A stretch of 64,000 bases of DNA from Myroides albus (GTDB taxonomy: Bacteria > Bacteroidota > Bacteroidia > Flavobacteriales > Flavobacteriaceae). Under the pieces are notes generated by a model. That model was not told the DNA's origin. It did no database searches and worked only from the letters and a program-made list of their open reading frames with translations. Position numbers and translations under genes: made by a program. The stretch spans positions 164,244 through 228,243 of the forward strand of contig NZ_WMJX01000002.1 of NCBI RefSeq assembly GCF_009711045.1, read 5' to 3'. Positions 19,205-27,523 of the stretch are shown here, piece by piece; positions within the stretch are counted from its first letter, which is position 1, and each line of letters begins with the position of its first letter.

Positions 19205-20455
19205 TTAGTTTGTAATATCTTGTGCATTGATAAATCCGTAGCCTATTGCACGATCATATAGATCGATACTTCCTCTGTAATACACTATTACTTGGTAAGT
19301 ATTGGTTGTCAATGCAAAATTACCATCTGCATTCCACTCTGGAGCAACCTTTCGATCAACAGTTGCTGTGTAATTGAAGTTAGTGAACCCTTGCTTAATT
19401 AATATCGCCTTCTCATAGACATCTTTCTCCTCATTATACACCAACTTATTACTTGATGTCAACTCGTAATCATTAAACATTCCCGTAACGTAGTAATCGG
19501 TATTCTCAGGCATATCTAACTCTGGACTATACGAAAAATAAACCCAGCTATACTCTCCCTCCGTCGAAACCTTCTTATACTGGTTAATCATACGAGGATA
19601 AAAGTGACCATTCAAATCGGGAAAATACGTATACACCTTTGCCCTTCTACTCTCATTGATATGCAAATATGTATTATAAATACCATTCGTTACATTTGTC
19701 GCTCCAATCATATTGTTCACTTGTCGAATATCGCTGTTGTCGAAATTCAAATACTGATTACCTCCCCAGAACTGTGTTTCCTCATCATATTTGTAAACCA
19801 AGTCTGTTCCAATAATATACTGAGGTGCAATATTGTGTAAAAAGCTATCCCATCTGCCATTCTGAAAGATTGCAACTTTAATATTTTTCATGGGGTTCTG
19901 ATACTCAGCTTCTCCCATAGGGACACTGAACTCCAAGCGCTGTTTCGAATCGTAAAAGTCCAAGTTTCTTGTCCTTTTTACTTGTAAAGACACCTTGGCA
20001 TTATCCTCATACAAGACAAACTTTCTTCGGATGACAACCTCATTTTGATCGTCGTAAATCTCTAAGGCATAATTACCACTCTTGGTGATCTTATATTGGG
20101 AATTAGGCAAAGTCAAACTGTAATGCGTATAATCTTGTAAGGTATTAAACGAGTTTTCATAACTGCGTATACGCTGATTATCCATTCCATCGATATACTC
20201 AATCGTCCTCAACTTAGAAGGGGTCCAATCGTAATTATAAGCTTTTACTCTATAATAATAGTTGCTTTCATCTCCGTATAAGTCATCAAATTCTAATGTA
20301 AAACTCTCTCCTAATCTAAAATGGGGAAATGTAGATTGATTTCCCCTCATAAACGAAGCCGACTTAATATAATCTACAGTAATATTTTGAGGAACTTGTC
20401 CCATGGATACCACCGTAAACAAAGTACACAAGAGAATAGAGATTTTTGAAAGCAT
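19205..20455 (-). CDS. Type IX secretion system plug protein (DUF5103)
   Basis: The 416-residue protein has a signal peptide (about 1-19, ending SMG-Q) and the DUF5103 architecture. It opens with SASFMRGNQSTFPHFRLGESFTLEFDDL and continues with YYYRVKAYNYDWTPSKL, ENSFNTLQDYTHYSLTLPN and VYFSYSPELDMPENTDYYVTGMFNDYEL. In Flavobacterium johnsoniae a DUF5103 protein was seen plugging the SprA translocon on its periplasmic side. The assignment here is by family recognition. It sits immediately upstream of apaG and downstream of an HAD phosphatase gene, all leftward. Confidence 0.88.
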   Translation of the reverse strand: MLSKISILLCTLFTVVSMGQVPQNITVDYIKSASFMRGNQSTFPHFRLGESFTLEFDDLYGDESNYYYRVKAYNYDWTPSKLRTIEYIDGMDNQRIRSYENSFNTLQDYTHYSLTLPNSQYKITKSGNYALEIYDDQNEVVIRRKFVLYEDNAKVSLQVKRTRNLDFYDSKQRLEFSVPMGEAEYQNPMKNIKVAIFQNGRWDSFLHNIAPQYIIGTDLVYKYDEETQFWGGNQYLNFDNSDIRQVNNMIGATNVTNGIYNTYLHINESRRAKVYTYFPDLNGHFYPRMINQYKKVSTEGEYSWVYFSYSPELDMPENTDYYVTGMFNDYELTSSNKLVYNEEKDVYEKAILIKQGFTNFNYTATVDRKVAPEWNADGNFALTTNTYQVIVYYRGSIDLYDRAIGYGFINAQDITN

Positions 20456-20481
20456 GATAATCTATTTAAAACCCTAAGATA

Positions 20482-21141
20482 CTATTTTTTTAAAATAGGA
20501 CTGATTACTTTTTCGAAATCCAACATACTGTGTAACTTATAATCTACAAAGTCAAATCGCTCATCGTCGTATGGAAGGTTATCTGGAATAGTAATAACAG
20601 TCATTCCAGCATTACGACCAGATTGAGATCCCGTAATTGAATCTTCAACAGCAGCGCAATGAATAGGCAAAGAACCTAAATTTGCAGCAGCTTTTAAGTA
20701 CACATCTGGAGCGGGTTTACCATTAGGTACCTCAAAAGCAGAAACCAATGTTTCAAAGTAACTTCTAATATTAAGTTTATCTACAGCAACATCAATTAAC
20801 CCCACAGTTGAGTTAGTTGCTAATCCTATCTTGATCCCATTCTGTTTCAAGAATTTCAACGTTTCAACTACGCCTACTTTTGCTTCTCCTTGTTCCTGTA
20901 TTAACTCCCCCACACGATCAATAACAGCCTTTTCAACCTCCTCAAATGTCTTACCTTCCCATGGGTACATACTATACCATAATTCCGTTACTTCACGAAC
21001 AGTTTTACCAGTCGTTTGATGTGCAATTTCTTCTTCCCAGACAGCACCAAGTTCAGTAAACACCTCCCTTTCTGCTTGTTGCCAGAATTTCTCAGAGTCA
21101 ATTAACGTACCATCCATGTCAAATATTACTGTATCTATCAT
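20482..21141 (-). CDS. hxpB: HAD phosphatase, hexitol phosphatase HxpB-like
   Basis: The 219-residue HAD subfamily IA phosphatase has nucleophile Asp8 and Asp10 in FDMDGTLIDSE, motif II IGLATNST, Lys in GKPAPDVYLKAA, and the acidic VEDSITGSQSGRNAGM. It resembles E. coli YniC/HxpB, which dephosphorylates 2-deoxyglucose-6-phosphate and hexitol phosphates, notably in the WYSMYPWEGKTFEEVE cap region. The exact substrate is inferred. It ends 27 bp before the T9SS plug gene begins. Confidence 0.85.
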   Translation of the reverse strand: MIDTVIFDMDGTLIDSEKFWQQAEREVFTELGAVWEEEIAHQTTGKTVREVTELWYSMYPWEGKTFEEVEKAVIDRVGELIQEQGEAKVGVVETLKFLKQNGIKIGLATNSTVGLIDVAVDKLNIRSYFETLVSAFEVPNGKPAPDVYLKAAANLGSLPIHCAAVEDSITGSQSGRNAGMTVITIPDNLPYDDERFDFVDYKLHSMLDFEKVISPILKK

Positions 21142-21260
21142 CGTATCTCTTTTTTATTATTCGCAAACGAAGATACTGAAATATCAAAGGAATCGAAAAG
21201 ACATTGGTCCTAAGCTAACAACTATACATAAGGAGATGATGCAAACTAGTACTATTGAAT

Positions 21261-21289
21261 AAAAAAAGGTTGTAAAATTACCTTTACAA
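21261..21289 (-). terminator. Intrinsic terminator of the methyltransferase gene
   Basis: The 7-bp stem TTGTAAA/TTTACAA is followed on the minus strand by CC and a T7 tract, 10 bp past the stop. Confidence 0.65.
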
Positions 21290-21298
21290 TTAGAGGAC

Positions 21299-22069
21299 TT
21301 AGACCGTTTTATAACACACTGGAATGATCTCTCCAGCCGCTAAACAATACCTGTCGATTTGCTCAGCAGTTAGCTTATCTGTGTAATATACTTCTTCAAC
21401 TTGAAAACCTATAGCTCTAAGTTTGTCAAAGTAATCACGCCCATAAACCCTAACGTGATCATACTGTCCAAAAATACGTGTACGCTCTTTTGGGTCTGTA
21501 ATAGAGTCGTCTTGAAAAGTCACTTCACGTGATAAGTCTTGAGGTATTTGAAAAATCCCCATACCACCAGGTTTTAAAATGCGATATAATTCTTGCATCG
21601 CCTTAGTATCATCAGGTATATGTTCTAATACATGATTACAAAGGATGACATCAAAACTATCATCTTCAAAGGGAAGATTACATATATCAGCCTTTACATC
21701 GGCCAAAGGAGATTCTAAATCAGTTGTAGTATACGACAGATTAGCCTGTTTCTTAAATCTTTTGTAGAAAGCTTGCTCAGGAGCAAAATGAAGTACAGTT
21801 TTTGAAGCAGTAAAAAAATCTGTTTCACTCTTTAAATAAAGCCATAAAAGGCGGTGTCTTTCTAAAGAAAGTGTACTTGGAGAAAGTACGTTATGACGTT
21901 GTGTAGCATAACCATAAGGCAAAAACGAACGAAAGCTTTTACCATCTATTGGGTCAGTATAACGACTGCCTTTAAGATATAAAGCCAAAACAGGGCGAAC
22001 AATATAACTCAGCCGAATTAAAATCGGCCGAGGTACAATGTTCAATATCGTTTTGAATAATTTCTTCAT
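21299..22069 (-). CDS. Class I SAM-dependent methyltransferase
   Basis: The 256-residue protein has a methyltransferase domain from about residue 85: VLHFAPEQAFYKRFKK (motif I variant), TTTDLESPLADVKADICNLPF (acidic residue and motif II), VILCNHVLEHIPDD and LYRILKPGGMGIFQIP. The HFAPE opening and the late YDHVRVYGRDYFDKLRAIGF block are typical of Bacteroidota proteins annotated only as SAM-dependent methyltransferase. The substrate is unknown. It starts 17 bp after map ends and is probably co-transcribed with it. Confidence 0.82.
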   Translation of the reverse strand: MKKLFKTILNIVPRPILIRLSYIVRPVLALYLKGSRYTDPIDGKSFRSFLPYGYATQRHNVLSPSTLSLERHRLLWLYLKSETDFFTASKTVLHFAPEQAFYKRFKKQANLSYTTTDLESPLADVKADICNLPFEDDSFDVILCNHVLEHIPDDTKAMQELYRILKPGGMGIFQIPQDLSREVTFQDDSITDPKERTRIFGQYDHVRVYGRDYFDKLRAIGFQVEEVYYTDKLTAEQIDRYCLAAGEIIPVCYKTV

Positions 22070-22086
22070 AAAAGAATTAAGGAGAA

Positions 22087-22905
22087 TTAAAGCACTAAAG
22101 GTTTAGCTCTAAACTCATCCTCTTCGTTACTCACAATACCCAATGCTTGATAGATATACTGGAAAGTAGATAACAATTCAGGCTTTCCATTAACCATAGC
22201 TACATCGTGTTCAAAATGCGCAGAAGGCTTTCCATCACGAGTAACGATAGTCCAGCCATCGTTTAATTGCTTGATGTTGCGAGTACCTAAATTAATCATA
22301 GGTTCAATTGCAACTACTTGTCCTTCGATAAATTTCTTCCCTCTACCAGGCTTACCGTAGTTTGGCATTTCAGGATCTTCGTGCATTTTTCTACCCAGTC
22401 CGTGACCTACTAACTCGCGAACAACAGTATATCCTTCAGCCTCGCAATATCTTTGAATAGCACTACCTACATCTTCCACGCGATTTCCAATTCGGAACTC
22501 ACGAATACCCACGTATAGAGATTCTTTTGTGATTTGTAATAACTTCTTTACTTCTGGTGCAACTTCACCAACTTCAAATGTATATGCATGATCTCCATAA
22601 AAACCATTCATAACAGTACCACAGTCAATAGAAACGATATCCCCTTCTACAATAGGTTTATCGGTAGGTAATCCGTGTACGATTTGTTCATTTACACTTG
22701 TCAAAATAGAAGATGGACAACCATAAAGTCCTTTAAATCCAGGCACAGCACCGTGATCTCTAATAAATTCTTCCGCTTTTCTATCTAATTCTAAAGTCGT
22801 TACTCCTGGCTTTAGTTCCGTTGCGAGCATCCCTAATGTTTTTGAAACTAATAGGGCACTTTGTCTCATCAACTCAATTTCTTCTGGAGTTTTTGGAATA
22901 ATCAT
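22087..22905 (-). CDS. map: Type I methionine aminopeptidase
   Basis: The 272-residue protein removes N-terminal methionine from nascent proteins. The pita-bread fold ligands are visible: Asp94 and Asp105 (SIDCGTVMNGFYGDHAYTF), His in VGHGLGRKMHEDP, Glu in VVAIEPMINLGT and Glu in HFEHDVAMV. A short C-terminal extension is seen after residue 245. A -7 box lies 23 bp upstream. In many Bacteroidota map sits with ribosomal genes; here it heads a unit with a methyltransferase. Confidence 0.95.
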   Translation of the reverse strand: MIIPKTPEEIELMRQSALLVSKTLGMLATELKPGVTTLELDRKAEEFIRDHGAVPGFKGLYGCPSSILTSVNEQIVHGLPTDKPIVEGDIVSIDCGTVMNGFYGDHAYTFEVGEVAPEVKKLLQITKESLYVGIREFRIGNRVEDVGSAIQRYCEAEGYTVVRELVGHGLGRKMHEDPEMPNYGKPGRGKKFIEGQVVAIEPMINLGTRNIKQLNDGWTIVTRDGKPSAHFEHDVAMVNGKPELLSTFQYIYQALGIVSNEEDEFRAKPLVL

Positions 22906-22927
22906 ACCTTGTATTTTTTTAGTGTTA

Positions 22928-22935
22928 CAAAATTA
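22928..22935 (-). promoter_or_regulatory. -7 box (TAATTTTG) of map
   Basis: Read on the minus strand it matches TAnnTTTG, 23 bp before the ATG. Confidence 0.45.
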
Positions 22936-23063
22936 CGTTTTTAGATTCAATGAAAAAAATGAATAGATATAGTTTTTGCTTTGGCTATCAAAAGCAAAAG
23001 CGTAATTTAGTCCAGCTAATCTATTAACCGCTACAACAGTATTAACATTATTAAAACACTACA

Positions 23064-24329
23064 ATGAAACACCTGACAGCAGTAGAAGCAGCCAAATTGA
23101 TAAAATCAAATGACCGAATATACTTACACTCGGTAGCCTCTACTCCCAATCACTTAATAGATGCAATTGTTGCGAGAGCTGACGAGTTAAAAAACGTTGA
23201 ATTTTCTCATATACACACGCTGGGATCAGCACCATATGCTGACCCCAAATACAAAGAGAGCTTTAAGGTAAATTCCTTTTTCATTGGTGGAAATGTAAGA
23301 CATACAATCAAAGCAGGCAATGGCAGTTATACACCAGTGTTTTTGAGTGAACTACCAAAGCTATTTAGAAGTGGATTAGTTCCTTTAGATGTCGTACTCC
23401 TTCAAGTATCAACGCCTGATGCTAATGGTTTTTGTTCATTAGGACCATCAGTTGTAGCTGAACCTGCAGCAATAGAAACAGCTAAGTTAGTTATTGCACA
23501 AGTAAACAACTACTTACCGCGTACTTTTGGTGATGCTACTTTACACCTATCTCAAATTGACGTTTTAGTACATCATGACACCCCTATTCTTACAGAGTAT
23601 AGTTCAACTATTAGTGACGCTGAAGATAAGATAGGCAGTTTTATCGCTGAAATGATTGACGACGGCAGTACATTACAAATGGGAATTGGCTCAATTCCCG
23701 AAGCAGTTTTACTTAAACTTAGAAATCACAAACACTTAGGACTACATACCGAAATGTTTGCTGATGGAGTGATTGACCTCATTGAGGCAGGAGCACTTGA
23801 TTGTTCTAAACAAGTAACAACGAATCGAAAAGCGACTTCTACTTTCTGTGTTGGTACAGAACGCTTATATAAGTATATTGACAATAATCCTTTCTTTGAA
23901 TTAAGAGAATCTTGCTATACCAATGATCCTTTTGTCATTAGACAAAACCCTAAAGTAGTTGCCATTAATTCTGCTGTAGAAATTGACCTTACTGGTCAAA
24001 TAGTTGCTGACTCTATTGGACACCGATTATACTCAGGTGTGGGCGGTCAAGTAGACTTTATGCGTGGAGCCACAATGAGCGAGGGAGGTAAAGCTATTAT
24101 CGCTCTATCCGCTACAACTAAGAAAGGTGAAAATAAAATTGTTCCCACTCTTAAACCTGGCGCTGGTGTAGTCACGTCAAGAGCACACGCACAATTTATT
24201 GTAACAGAATATGGAGTTGCAGATCTCCGAGGAAAGACTATTGACCAAAGGGTACATGCTTTAGCCAATATTGCTCATCCTGACTTTAGAGATGATATTA
24301 TTAAAGAATATTACAGTTTAACAAGATAA
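23064..24329 (+). CDS. Acetyl-CoA hydrolase/transferase family protein (4-hydroxybutyrate CoA-transferase type)
   Basis: The 421-residue family I CoA-transferase has an N-terminal domain with HIHTLGSAPYAD and an oxyanion-glycine stretch MGIGSIPEAVLLKL. The probable catalytic Glu lies in HTEMFADGVIDLIEAGAL, and SGVGGQVDFMRGA and TEYGVADLRGKTIDQR are C-terminal signatures. It should swap CoA between short-chain acids such as acetate, butyrate or 4-hydroxybutyrate. No neighbouring fermentation genes narrow the substrate. It is a single-gene unit closed by a terminator. Confidence 0.88.
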   Translation: MKHLTAVEAAKLIKSNDRIYLHSVASTPNHLIDAIVARADELKNVEFSHIHTLGSAPYADPKYKESFKVNSFFIGGNVRHTIKAGNGSYTPVFLSELPKLFRSGLVPLDVVLLQVSTPDANGFCSLGPSVVAEPAAIETAKLVIAQVNNYLPRTFGDATLHLSQIDVLVHHDTPILTEYSSTISDAEDKIGSFIAEMIDDGSTLQMGIGSIPEAVLLKLRNHKHLGLHTEMFADGVIDLIEAGALDCSKQVTTNRKATSTFCVGTERLYKYIDNNPFFELRESCYTNDPFVIRQNPKVVAINSAVEIDLTGQIVADSIGHRLYSGVGGQVDFMRGATMSEGGKAIIALSATTKKGENKIVPTLKPGAGVVTSRAHAQFIVTEYGVADLRGKTIDQRVHALANIAHPDFRDDIIKEYYSLTR

Positions 24330-24332
24330 TTT

Positions 24333-24364
24333 AAAAAGAGTAACTTAGAAAGTTACTCTTTTTT
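24333..24364 (+). terminator. Intrinsic terminator of the CoA-transferase gene
   Basis: A 14-bp stem (24333-24346 with 24350-24363) has a 3-base loop and a T6 run. Confidence 0.88.
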
Positions 24365-24406
24365 ATTTCTTCTCGGATGACTACCTCCTTCTTAACCTAT
24401 ATTAAG

Positions 24407-24435
24407 TTGGTATGAGGGAACATATCTTAACTTTG
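24407..24435 (+). promoter_or_regulatory. Flavobacterial promoter of the pirin gene
   Basis: TTG at 24407-24409 and TAACTTTG at 24428-24435 are 18 bp apart. This is the best full match in the window to the Bacteroidota -33/-7 consensus. It ends 25 bp before the ATG. Confidence 0.65.
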
Positions 24436-24460
24436 TAAGTGAATTTAAAAGGGTAAAATT

Positions 24461-25192
24461 ATGAACAACAAACTTATATTTAGAGCTGACAGTAGAGGAT
24501 ATGCTAACCACGGTTGGCTAAAATCATATCATACTTTTAGCTTCGCAAATTACCAAAACAACGAGAGAATACACTTTGGTGTTCTTCGAGTTTTAAATGA
24601 CGATTATGTAGCTCCTGGAATGGGATTTGGAACACATCCACATGAGAATATGGAAATCATTTCTATTCCGCTAAATGGCAGTCTATCACATAAAGACAGC
24701 ATGGGAAACGGCACTATTATAAACACAGGAGAAATTCAAGTGATGAGTGCAGGAACAGGTATTAATCACAGTGAGTTTAATCCAGATGAAACTAACGCCT
24801 CACAATTCCTACAAATCTGGCTATTTCCAAATAAACTAAATGTAAAACCACGTTACGATCAACTTAAGCTAAACAAAGAGGATCGAGCAAATCAATGGGA
24901 TCAAATACTATCGCCTAACCCAGACGACAAAGGGGTTTGGATTCACCAGAATGCTTGGTTTCATCTCACTGATTTAGATCAAGACAGAGAACTACGTTAC
25001 GAATTAAAAGACAAATCAAATGGCATATTCCTATTTGTATTAGAAGGCGAAATAAGCATAGAAGAAGATGTTCTACACAGACGAGATGCGATTGGTTTTG
25101 ACGAAAAGGAATCTTTCTCTATCAAAGCAAGTAAAAATAGTCAAGTCTTATTAATGGAAGTACCTATGGAACTTCCTGCGTACTTACAATAA
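24461..25192 (+). CDS. Pirin-family bicupin protein (YhhW-like)
   Basis: The 243-residue protein is a two-cupin pirin. It begins RADSRGYANHGWLKSYHTFSF, followed by FGVLRVLNDDYVAPGMGFGTHPHENMEII. The metal-ligand histidines (FGTHPHENME, then GTGINHSEFN) lie in the first cupin. E. coli YhhW has quercetin 2,3-dioxygenase activity in vitro; the physiological role is unclear. The gene has its own promoter and terminator. Confidence 0.92.
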   Translation: MNNKLIFRADSRGYANHGWLKSYHTFSFANYQNNERIHFGVLRVLNDDYVAPGMGFGTHPHENMEIISIPLNGSLSHKDSMGNGTIINTGEIQVMSAGTGINHSEFNPDETNASQFLQIWLFPNKLNVKPRYDQLKLNKEDRANQWDQILSPNPDDKGVWIHQNAWFHLTDLDQDRELRYELKDKSNGIFLFVLEGEISIEEDVLHRRDAIGFDEKESFSIKASKNSQVLLMEVPMELPAYLQ

Positions 25193-25216
25193 ATAAACAC
25201 TTTCAATCTAAATATT

Positions 25217-25250
25217 AAAGTGAATAGACAGGCGTCTGTTCACTTTTTTT
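25217..25250 (+). terminator. Intrinsic terminator of the pirin gene
   Basis: A 13-bp stem with one T-G wobble, AAAGTGAATAGAC/GTCTGTTCACTTT, has an AGGC loop and a T8 tract. Confidence 0.88.
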
Positions 25251-25318
25251 ATGAGTGAAAATCAATTGATATTTCACAACAGGAGTAACACTTAACTTAC
25301 TAACCCAAAAAACGGAGT

Positions 25319-25466
25319 TTGAACCCAGATTCATTAGTCAAATACTACAAAGCAATTCTAATTCATATCTCTTGTATTAGTTCTAAAACCTTACTATGGT
25401 AGGCTCTACTCACTAATTCAAAGTTATTTTGTACAATTACTTTTCGTTTGCCTAATCTGGGTTCAA
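25319..25466. repeat. 148-bp segment bounded by 13-bp inverted repeats
   Basis: TTGAACCCAGATT (25319-25331) and AATCTGGGTTCAA (25454-25466) are perfect inverted copies. On the minus strand a 43-codon frame without ATG crosses the right arm and ends inside the segment (ELVSRAYHSKVLELIQEI, stop near 25370). This looks like a miniature element or a remnant of a transposon end. The rest of the 25251-25523 gap has nothing recognisable. Confidence 0.5.
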
Positions 25467-25523
25467 CAAAGAGTAACACCGATAATCTCTGATACTCGTT
25501 CACGGAATATCATTACAGTTAAA

Positions 25524-25558
25524 ATAAAAAAAGCTCGCCTTTACAAGCGAGCTTTTAT
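25524..25558 (-). terminator. Intrinsic terminator of the pseudouridine synthase gene
   Basis: The stem AAAAGCTCGC/GCGAGCTTTT (25529-25538 with 25547-25556) is followed by a long T run on the minus strand. Confidence 0.85.
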
Positions 25559-25580
25559 ATATCACAAAAACGATTAAGAA

Positions 25581-26468
25581 TTAGCCATTCTTAAGGTTTC
25601 TAACTTCTTCTTCTGTAAGGAATCTCCATTTACCTCTTGGCAAATTCCACTTTGTCAAAGGACCATACATCACGCGATCAAGTTTAATCACATTGTAATC
25701 TAAACTTTCGAAAATTGCGCGAACCAACTTTACGTTAGATGCTTTCAATTTAATTCCAATCTCAGTTTTAGGCTGGTCTGCTACATAAGCAACCTCCTCA
25801 ACGAATACACGTCTTTCGTCAATGTAAACACCTTTTTGTATCTTTTCTAAGTCTTCGTACTTCAAGTTCTTATCAATAGTTACTTGATACATTTTAGAAG
25901 AACGCTGCTCAGGAGAATTAAGCTTCTGAATAAGAGCTGTATCGTTTGTAAACAACATTAATCCAAGTGTTGACTTATCCATACGTCCTACAGGTACAAT
26001 TGGATAATTTGCAGCTCCTTTTACTAATGACAATACATTCTCAGGGCTTACAACTTCCTCGTTAATTGTAGAGAATCCCTTAGGCTTATTCAACAACACA
26101 TATACTCTTTTTTCAGGGGTAATAACAGTACCGTCAAAGTTAACAACATCATTAGGCTTCACTTTATAACCTAATTCCGTAACCACTTCACCATTTACCT
26201 TTACATTTCCCGAAACGATATAGATATCAGCTTCACGTCTTGAACAAACACCTGAATTACCGATATACTTATTTAAACGAATCTCATCAGACTCTTTTAC
26301 TTGTTTTATAACTTTAGGTTTTTTGTCAAATGGCTTATTCGATTTCCCATACAACTTCTTTCCATCACTGCTACCACCTTGCTTGAAGGTCTTCTTCTTA
26401 TCGGTATTACCACCACCACTACGAGTAGATTTATTATTATTTCTCGAATTTGACTTACCGTTATTCAT
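25581..26468 (-). CDS. RluB-like 23S rRNA pseudouridine synthase
   Basis: The 295-residue protein has a disordered, basic Asn/Ser/Gly/Lys-rich N-terminal arm (about 1-60), then an S4 RNA-binding domain (IRLNKYIGNSGVCSRREADIYI, about 62-115). A TruA/RsuA-type catalytic domain follows, with Asp164 in PVGRMDKSTLGLMLFTND. KLDRVMYGPLTKWNLPRGKWR near the end is typical of the RsuA/RluB/E/F group. It should isomerise a uridine in the large-subunit rRNA. The basic arm is a common Bacteroidota extension. A -7 box lies 16 bp upstream. Confidence 0.88.
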   Translation of the reverse strand: MNNGKSNSRNNNKSTRSGGGNTDKKKTFKQGGSSDGKKLYGKSNKPFDKKPKVIKQVKESDEIRLNKYIGNSGVCSRREADIYIVSGNVKVNGEVVTELGYKVKPNDVVNFDGTVITPEKRVYVLLNKPKGFSTINEEVVSPENVLSLVKGAANYPIVPVGRMDKSTLGLMLFTNDTALIQKLNSPEQRSSKMYQVTIDKNLKYEDLEKIQKGVYIDERRVFVEEVAYVADQPKTEIGIKLKASNVKLVRAIFESLDYNVIKLDRVMYGPLTKWNLPRGKWRFLTEEEVRNLKNG

Positions 26469-26483
26469 ATTAAATTATTTTTG

Positions 26484-26491
26484 CAAAGATA
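26484..26491 (-). promoter_or_regulatory. -7 box (TATCTTTG) of the pseudouridine synthase gene
   Basis: Read on the minus strand it matches TAnnTTTG, 16 bp before the ATG. Confidence 0.5.
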
Positions 26492-26540
26492 GTTAAACTA
26501 ATTCTCTATTAAAGAATGTTTCTAAAAATAGGGTGCAAAC

Positions 26541-27464
26541 TTACAAAGTTTCTTCTAATAGTATCTTACCACTAACTAAAACATCAGGTTTAATTAACAT
26601 GATTGAAAATACACCTAACAAGATTAACAATTTCAAACTAATGTGAAGTTTGTGATATTCGGATACTGAATTGGCCTTCCAAAGCATGATCAAAAACACG
26701 ATTAATACCGTACAGCTTAAATAGAAATAGTAGTTCATATATCCTATATCCAAATAGCTAACCAAAACGTAAATCGGAATAAAAGCGATTAAAACTAACA
26801 CACTAACCACCTGCTTAGCCACACTTTCACCAAATCGAACAGGTATCGTTTGGTAATCGTTTGCAAAATCACCTTTAATATTTTCCATATCTTTTAGCAA
26901 CTCTCGTATTAAAATAAGAATATACAAAAAGAACGCATGAATAAATATTCCAATATAATAAGATTGAAAGTACATTAATATACCAAAAAAAGGCAACATA
27001 GCTAATAAAGAAGCAGTCAAATTACCTACTAAGGGGTACTTCTTCAACTTATGAGAATAAAACCACAGTAAGAAAATATATACCGCAAAGAAAATAGAAG
27101 CGTGAATAGAAACGGGTATCAGCAATAAAACAGAAATAAAGTTAAGAGCAAAATAAACTCTTAATTTAGTAGCTTGACTAACAAGGCGATCTAACATAGA
27201 TTTTATTGGCCTGTTAATCAAATCTTTCTCTGCATCGTAAAAATTATTGATAATATACCCACCGGCAATTGCCAACGAAGACGCGAAAATAATCAGAAAG
27301 AGTCTCCAATCTAAAATAACATCTAATGCTCTTTTTTCAGGAGCAAAAATAAAGATTGATGCAAGATATTGCGCAATAACAATAATCAAAATGTTATAAC
27401 CTCTCACAACAGAGAACAAGCTGAATATTTTAGCTAAGAGTATTTTATTTTTCCTAGATAACAT
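26541..27464 (-). CDS. UbiA-family prenyltransferase, geranylgeranylglycerol-phosphate geranylgeranyltransferase-like
   Basis: The 307-residue, eight- to nine-helix membrane protein has the first Asp-rich motif NNFYDAEKDLINRP (about 73-86) and a second motif ILIRELLKDMENIKGDFAND. It resembles the digeranylgeranylglyceryl-phosphate synthase branch of the UbiA family, which Bacteroidota carry. Its exact prenyl acceptor is not proven. It ends a leftward series whose upstream neighbour is mevalonate kinase (60 bp away), consistent with isoprenoid metabolism. Confidence 0.8.
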   Translation of the reverse strand: MLSRKNKILLAKIFSLFSVVRGYNILIIVIAQYLASIFIFAPEKRALDVILDWRLFLIIFASSLAIAGGYIINNFYDAEKDLINRPIKSMLDRLVSQATKLRVYFALNFISVLLLIPVSIHASIFFAVYIFLLWFYSHKLKKYPLVGNLTASLLAMLPFFGILMYFQSYYIGIFIHAFFLYILILIRELLKDMENIKGDFANDYQTIPVRFGESVAKQVVSVLVLIAFIPIYVLVSYLDIGYMNYYFYLSCTVLIVFLIMLWKANSVSEYHKLHISLKLLILLGVFSIMLIKPDVLVSGKILLEETL

Positions 27465-27523
27465 TAAGTGAATTGCCTGTTTATTTCGCGATTGCGAAAG
27501 GTTAGAACTTTTATTTTATTTCT

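Noticed and set aside
25283..25479. The 9-bp direct repeat GAGTAACAC as a target-site duplication
   Set aside because: The copies lie at unequal distances from the inverted repeats (about 27 and 4 bp), which does not fit a simple insertion.
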